NCBI GenBank assembly: GCA_016200225.1
Contig: JACQFD010000007.1
Coordinates: forward strand, 1 to 64,000
Direction: 5' to 3'
DNA from: Planctomycetota bacterium
GTDB taxonomy: Bacteria > Planctomycetota > UBA1135 > JACQFD01
Length of the DNA stretch: 64,000 nucleotides
Shown: positions 61,033 through 64,000 of the stretch, piece by piece
Layout: each line of letters opens with the position of its first letter
Position numbering within the stretch: position 1 is the first letter of the stretch
Program-made: the position numbers and the translations under genes
Notes under the pieces: generated by a model
What the model was told of the DNA's origin: nothing
Seen by the model: the letters and a program-made list of their open reading frames with translations, nothing else
Databases searched by the model: none

Positions 61033-62304
61033 CTACTCAACGACGACGATCGGATAGATCCAATCGGCCGGAATCCCGCCCGCCCCGCGGATCCGCCGAA
61101 AAAGGTGCAATTGATAATTTCCTGAAGCGAGTTTTGCGCCGGCCAGCGTAAATGTAATATTACCGATCGACTCCCCGCGGGCGACGACGAAAGGGACGTC
61201 TCCGGCCCGAAAGACGTCCGCGCCGTCGGATCCCTGAAGCGTAAGGTCAAATGCAATATTCTCCTCGACAGGGACTCTTATTGTAAAGACGGGGAGCGTC
61301 GGGGAATTCCGCGAAATCGCCGACGGTTTGCGCGCAGGCTCGAAGACGAGCGGATTTCCCAAGTCCATGCCCCCGCCGCCGCCGAATTCGAGCGTCGGGT
61401 GGCCGCCGGCCATCATTTGATATATTAATAAAGGCAGCGCGAACGACGCGACGATGGCGCCCGCCGCCAGGCGTTTACGCGAGGAGGGCGCGTCGAATGC
61501 ATCAAAAAGGCCTTTGGCCCTTCCGCGCGGCGCGCTCTTGCGAAGTTCCGCGACGGCGGCGGTGCAGCCCGGACACAAGCGCAGATGTTCGGCAATATTA
61601 TCTTTTCGGACATCGCTCAAGTCGCCTCCGTCGGTCATTGCAATTAACTCGTCGGGATCGGGGTGCCCTTCGGCCGCGGCGGGACCGATGCGGGCAATCG
61701 ATCTTTCTAATATATCAAAATCACGATAGGCCGCGCGGCAAGGCTCGCTCTGGCCGAGATGCTCGCGAACTCTCAAGGCTTCGTCGGGCGCGATGTGGCC
61801 CGTCGCGAGAAACGGCAGCCGGACATACGCGGGAATGTCGCCTCCCGGCGGCGTCGCGACCGTTTCATTTATGATTTGCCGGATCGCCGTGATCTCCGCC
61901 GCAAGCGCGTTTCCCGTGAGATTCATTTTTTTGATAACTTCGGTGAATTCCCCTTTATTAACAAATGCCAAAATAACAAATTCGCGCGCGCGGGGCGGCA
62001 AGGCGAGTATTTTATCATAGAGCGACGATTCGAATTGGGTCTCGCCGCCCGCCGCCGGAATCCGTTTCGAGAGAAGCGCGATCGCTTCGCGCGCCGCGTT
62101 ACGCCGGGCCGCCGATTCGATATTATTAAATTCGGCGACGGCGGCGAGCGATCGTTCGAGTGCCGAGTTCACTAGCGTTTCGCGCTCGGCCGCGAGACTC
62201 GGAAAACGCGCGAGCGCTCGTTCGGCGGCGTCGCGGAATTGTGATATCGCGGCCGCGTCGCGGCGTTGTAGGCTCGAAAGTGCTTCGGCGACCGGGTCGG
62301 GCAA
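61033..62304 (-). CDS. Sigma-region-4-like / zinc-finger anti-sigma-like fusion membrane protein
   Basis: 423 residues from the TTG at 62304 (PDPVAEALSSLQRRDAAAIS). The frame is open further to 62748 but would overlap the aminotransferase gene and is out of character. Residues about 1-140 are helical and include 'ALPPRAREFVILAFVNKGEF', 'TEVIKKMNLTGNALAAEITA' and 'IRQIINET', a sigma region-4-like helix-turn-helix. Two zinc-finger anti-sigma-like segments follow: a degenerate one (HIAPDEALRVREHLGQSEPC) and a good one (EHLRLCPGCTAAV). A membrane helix near 290 (LAAGAIVASFALPLLIY) precedes a beta-rich outer domain. This reads as a single-chain, membrane-tethered regulator. Confidence 0.75.
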   Translation of the reverse strand: MPDPVAEALSSLQRRDAAAISQFRDAAERALARFPSLAAERETLVNSALERSLAAVAEFNNIESAARRNAAREAIALLSKRIPAAGGETQFESSLYDKILALPPRAREFVILAFVNKGEFTEVIKKMNLTGNALAAEITAIRQIINETVATPPGGDIPAYVRLPFLATGHIAPDEALRVREHLGQSEPCRAAYRDFDILERSIARIGPAAAEGHPDPDELIAMTDGGDLSDVRKDNIAEHLRLCPGCTAAVAELRKSAPRGRAKGLFDAFDAPSSRKRLAAGAIVASFALPLLIYQMMAGGHPTLEFGGGGGMDLGNPLVFEPARKPSAISRNSPTLPVFTIRVPVEENIAFDLTLQGSDGADVFRAGDVPFVVARGESIGNITFTLAGAKLASGNYQLHLFRRIRGAGGIPADWIYPIVVVE

Positions 62305-62424
62305 TCTGCACGGAAGCCTCCCCGAAAACCGCCGCCCGTTCCAGCCTTTCCCGACGCGGCGCAGGCGGGCGCGACACCGGATATTCGCAACGCGCCGACC
62401 GACGACGCATAATCTTCGGCGGCG

Positions 62425-63591
62425 ATGCGCGAGCTCCCCTCGAACCCGGCGACACGGCTCCTTGCTACATATCCAATGGAGCGCCTGCACGACTTGAAGA
62501 ACAGTCTGCGGGCGCGCGGAATTACAATTTATGATTTCGGCACGGGCGACCCGATCGAGCCGACGCCGGCTTTTTTGCGCGAAATATTTATCAAATCGGT
62601 TCCGACGGTTTCGCAGTATCCGACGATCGGCGGCATGCCAACCCTCCGTGCGTCGATCGGTAAATATATCAAAAAACGGTTCGGCGTTGATCTCGACCCG
62701 GAAAGGGAGATCATTCCGAGTTCGGGTTCCAAGGAGGCAATCTATCATTTGGCGAGCGCGTTCATCGATCCCCGCGGCGCGCGGCGCGGCGTCGCCTATC
62801 TCGAACCATGCTACGCGGTGTACCGGCTCGGCGCGCTGTTCGCGGGCGCGGAGCCGATCGCGCTCGGTTTGCGCGACGATGATAAATTTTATTTTCGACC
62901 CGATCTTCCGGGGCGCGTGCCGAAGGATGCCGGGGACAAAATTGCAATATTATGGATAAATTATCCTCATAATCCGACCGGCGCGCAAATGGATCTCGCG
63001 GGTCTGCGCCGCGCGGCGGATTGGGCGCGCGAACGCGGAATTTTATTAGCATGCGATGAATGTTACTGCGACGTCCACGGCGGAAATCCGGCGCCGTCGA
63101 TGCTGCAGGCGGCGCGCGAAGGAATCTTAGTGTTTCATTCGCTCAGCAAACGCAGCGGCATGACGGGCTACCGTCAGGGATTCGTCGCCGGCGATCCGAA
63201 ATTGATAGCTACCTATCGCGCGGTGCGCGCAGGGATCGGCGTCGCGCCGCACGAACCGGGACAACACGCCGCAATCGCCGCATGGAGCGACGAAGCGCAC
63301 GCGGAGGAACGGCGAAAAGTCTTCGCGGCAAAACGGGATTTATTCTTAACATTCTTCGCCGGGGCCGGCATCCGCGTCGTCGCGAGCGAATCGGCAATTC
63401 TTTATCTTTGGATCGCCGTGCCGGCCGGCATGAATTCACAACAATACGCGCTCAAACTCGCCGAGACTGGAATTGTAATTTCGCCCGGCACCGATTTCGG
63501 CGCCGCGGGCGAAGGATTTGCAAGACTGGCGCTCGTGCCGGACCTCGACGGCTGCCGAAAAGCCATCGAAACATGGAGGAAATGTTTATGA
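62425..63591 (+). CDS. dapC: Class I/II aminotransferase, probable N-succinyl-diaminopimelate aminotransferase
   Basis: 388 residues of a fold-type I PLP enzyme. It shows 'YDFGTGDPIEPTPAFLREIF', 'SQYPTIGGMPTLRASIGKYI', 'SSGSKEAIYHLASAFIDPRG', 'WINYPHNPTGAQ', 'LLACDECYCDVHG', and the PLP lysine in 'FHSLSKRSGMTGYRQGF'. The next gene, dapD, starts in an ATGA overlap with its stop. This makes the succinylase-branch diaminopimelate/lysine pathway the natural role: amino-group transfer to N-succinyl-L-2-amino-6-ketopimelate. Sequence alone would only support a general aminotransferase. Confidence 0.88.
   Translation: MRELPSNPATRLLATYPMERLHDLKNSLRARGITIYDFGTGDPIEPTPAFLREIFIKSVPTVSQYPTIGGMPTLRASIGKYIKKRFGVDLDPEREIIPSSGSKEAIYHLASAFIDPRGARRGVAYLEPCYAVYRLGALFAGAEPIALGLRDDDKFYFRPDLPGRVPKDAGDKIAILWINYPHNPTGAQMDLAGLRRAADWARERGILLACDECYCDVHGGNPAPSMLQAAREGILVFHSLSKRSGMTGYRQGFVAGDPKLIATYRAVRAGIGVAPHEPGQHAAIAAWSDEAHAEERRKVFAAKRDLFLTFFAGAGIRVVASESAILYLWIAVPAGMNSQQYALKLAETGIVISPGTDFGAAGEGFARLALVPDLDGCRKAIETWRKCL
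63575..63580 (+). promoter_or_regulatory. Shine-Dalgarno GGAGGA of dapD
   Basis: GGAGGA lies seven bases ahead of the ATG at 63588, inside the end of the dapC-like gene. It is the strongest ribosome-binding site seen in the window, and it supports coupled yet efficient translation of dapD. Confidence 0.8.
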
Positions 63592-64000
63592 TGAGCGACG
63601 AAGAACTACAGAAGGCGATCGCAGATACATTCGACAATCGAGAATTGTTAAAAGACGATGCTCACGCCGACGCCGTGGAGGAGGCCATGGAGCTTCTGGA
63701 TTGCGGCGACCTCGCGATCGCGGAGAAAATCGACGGCACGTGGATCACGAACGCATGGGCCAAGAAGGCGATATTATTATATTTTCAATTGAAGATCGCT
63801 TGGAACATGGAAGGCGTCCGCATCGAGCCCAAATTCGGCTTTGCAAATCAATTTCATTACGAAAACCTTCTCTTGTGGCACGACAAAGTGCCGCTGAAAA
63901 CGAATTTTAGTAAAAACGTCCGGCGCATTCCCGGTTCCATCGTCCGCTACTCGGCGTTCATCGAGGAAGGCGCCATACTAATGCCGAGTTTTGTTAATGT
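63588..64000 (+). CDS. dapD: Tetrahydrodipicolinate N-succinyltransferase DapD (3' partial)
   Basis: The first 137 residues, cut by the window end. Conserved N-terminal helical domain: 'LQKAIADTFDNRELLKDD', 'EEAMELLDCGDLAIAEKIDG', 'WITNAWAKKAILLYFQLK', then 'KVPLKTNF' and 'IPGSIVRYSAFIEEGAILMP', which begins the left-handed beta-helix. Overall layout closely follows the enterobacterial enzyme, except for a longer insert near 70-95. Starts in an ATGA overlap with the dapC-like gene with a strong Shine-Dalgarno. Succinyl-CoA-dependent step of the lysine/meso-DAP pathway. Confidence 0.96.
   Translation, partial: MMSDEELQKAIADTFDNRELLKDDAHADAVEEAMELLDCGDLAIAEKIDGTWITNAWAKKAILLYFQLKIAWNMEGVRIEPKFGFANQFHYENLLLWHDKVPLKTNFSKNVRRIPGSIVRYSAFIEEGAILMPSFVN

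Noticed and set aside
62305..62748. N-terminal extension of the sigma-like fusion protein
   Set aside because: It would overlap the start of the dapC-like gene on the other strand and has Arg-rich, non-conserved sequence; the TTG at 62304 is preferred.
1..64000. CRISPR arrays, rRNA genes, insertion sequences, integrase or transposase genes
   Set aside because: I looked for spaced direct repeats, conserved rRNA stretches, terminal inverted repeats and recombinase motifs and saw none. The only long repeats are the three gene-end copies between 11.95 and 17.17 kb.

Overview
The window looks like a chromosomal segment of an uncultured, free-living, flagellated Gram-negative-type bacterium, most likely Planctomycetota or a relative. 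The taxonomic call is an inference. It rests on an RHS protein with a dockerin-like Ca-binding insert, an ECF sigma factor coupled to a TPR Ser/Thr kinase, secreted proteins with a shared 'NYGSG..C' C-terminal domain, scarce Shine-Dalgarno sequences, and flagellar genes next to an HDOD regulator. No rRNA gene, intact tRNA, CRISPR array, transposase or integrase was seen.

Layout. 1-2.9 kb: 3' part of an RHS/YD-repeat protein with a membrane-spanning variable C-terminus, then about 1.3 kb without a credible gene that holds a degenerate tRNA-Asn remnant. 2.9-7.3 kb: YceI-like periplasmic protein, polytopic membrane protein, ABC exporter pair, and a truncated alpha/beta-hydrolase. 7.3-11.9 kb (minus): PnbB/DUF4863-like cupin, PhzF-like protein, secreted propeller protein, glycyl-tRNA synthetase. 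11.95-17.17 kb: an island framed by three direct repeats of the 3' end of the small membrane-protein gene at 17.0-17.6 kb. It carries a DUF4143 ATPase and two secreted proteins (FG-GAP and beta-propeller). 17.6-25.1 kb (minus): OPT transporter, one-TM unknown, propeller-dihaem cytochrome fusion, AlaX-type editing protein. 25.2-29.1 kb: two membrane-anchored proteins built of carboxypeptidase-regulatory-like repeats.

29.1-35.8 kb (minus): a tightly packed run of YcfL-like lipoprotein, two SPFH/band-7 proteins, Gld-type ABC ATPase, permease, GldG-like auxiliary protein and DUF4340 protein. 36.0-46.0 kb: mutS, AsmA-like protein, DUF2752 protein, ECF sigma factor and Ser/Thr kinase, P-type cation ATPase. 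46.0-50.9 kb: HDOD protein divergent from fliK-flgD-flgE. 50.9-57.2 kb (minus): Tat-exported aldo/keto reductase, PlsC-like acyltransferase, XdhC-like protein, MobA-like nucleotidyltransferase, lipoprotein, methyltransferase, and a flippase-like/DinB fusion. 57.3-64.0 kb: mltA-like transglycosylase, M13 metalloprotease, a sigma-like/zinc-finger anti-sigma-like fusion protein, and the start of a lysine/diaminopimelate pair (dapC-like and dapD, the latter cut by the window end).

Themes are cell-envelope work (ABC exporters, SPFH scaffold, MltA, M13, AsmA-like), secreted propeller and repeat proteins, and flagellar hook assembly. Across the GC-rich native genes there is a striking background of short AT-rich, TA-centred islets (TTACAA/TTGTAA, TTAATA/TATTAA) on both strands and in all reading frames. 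It is reported as a finding because codon choice alone does not obviously explain it.
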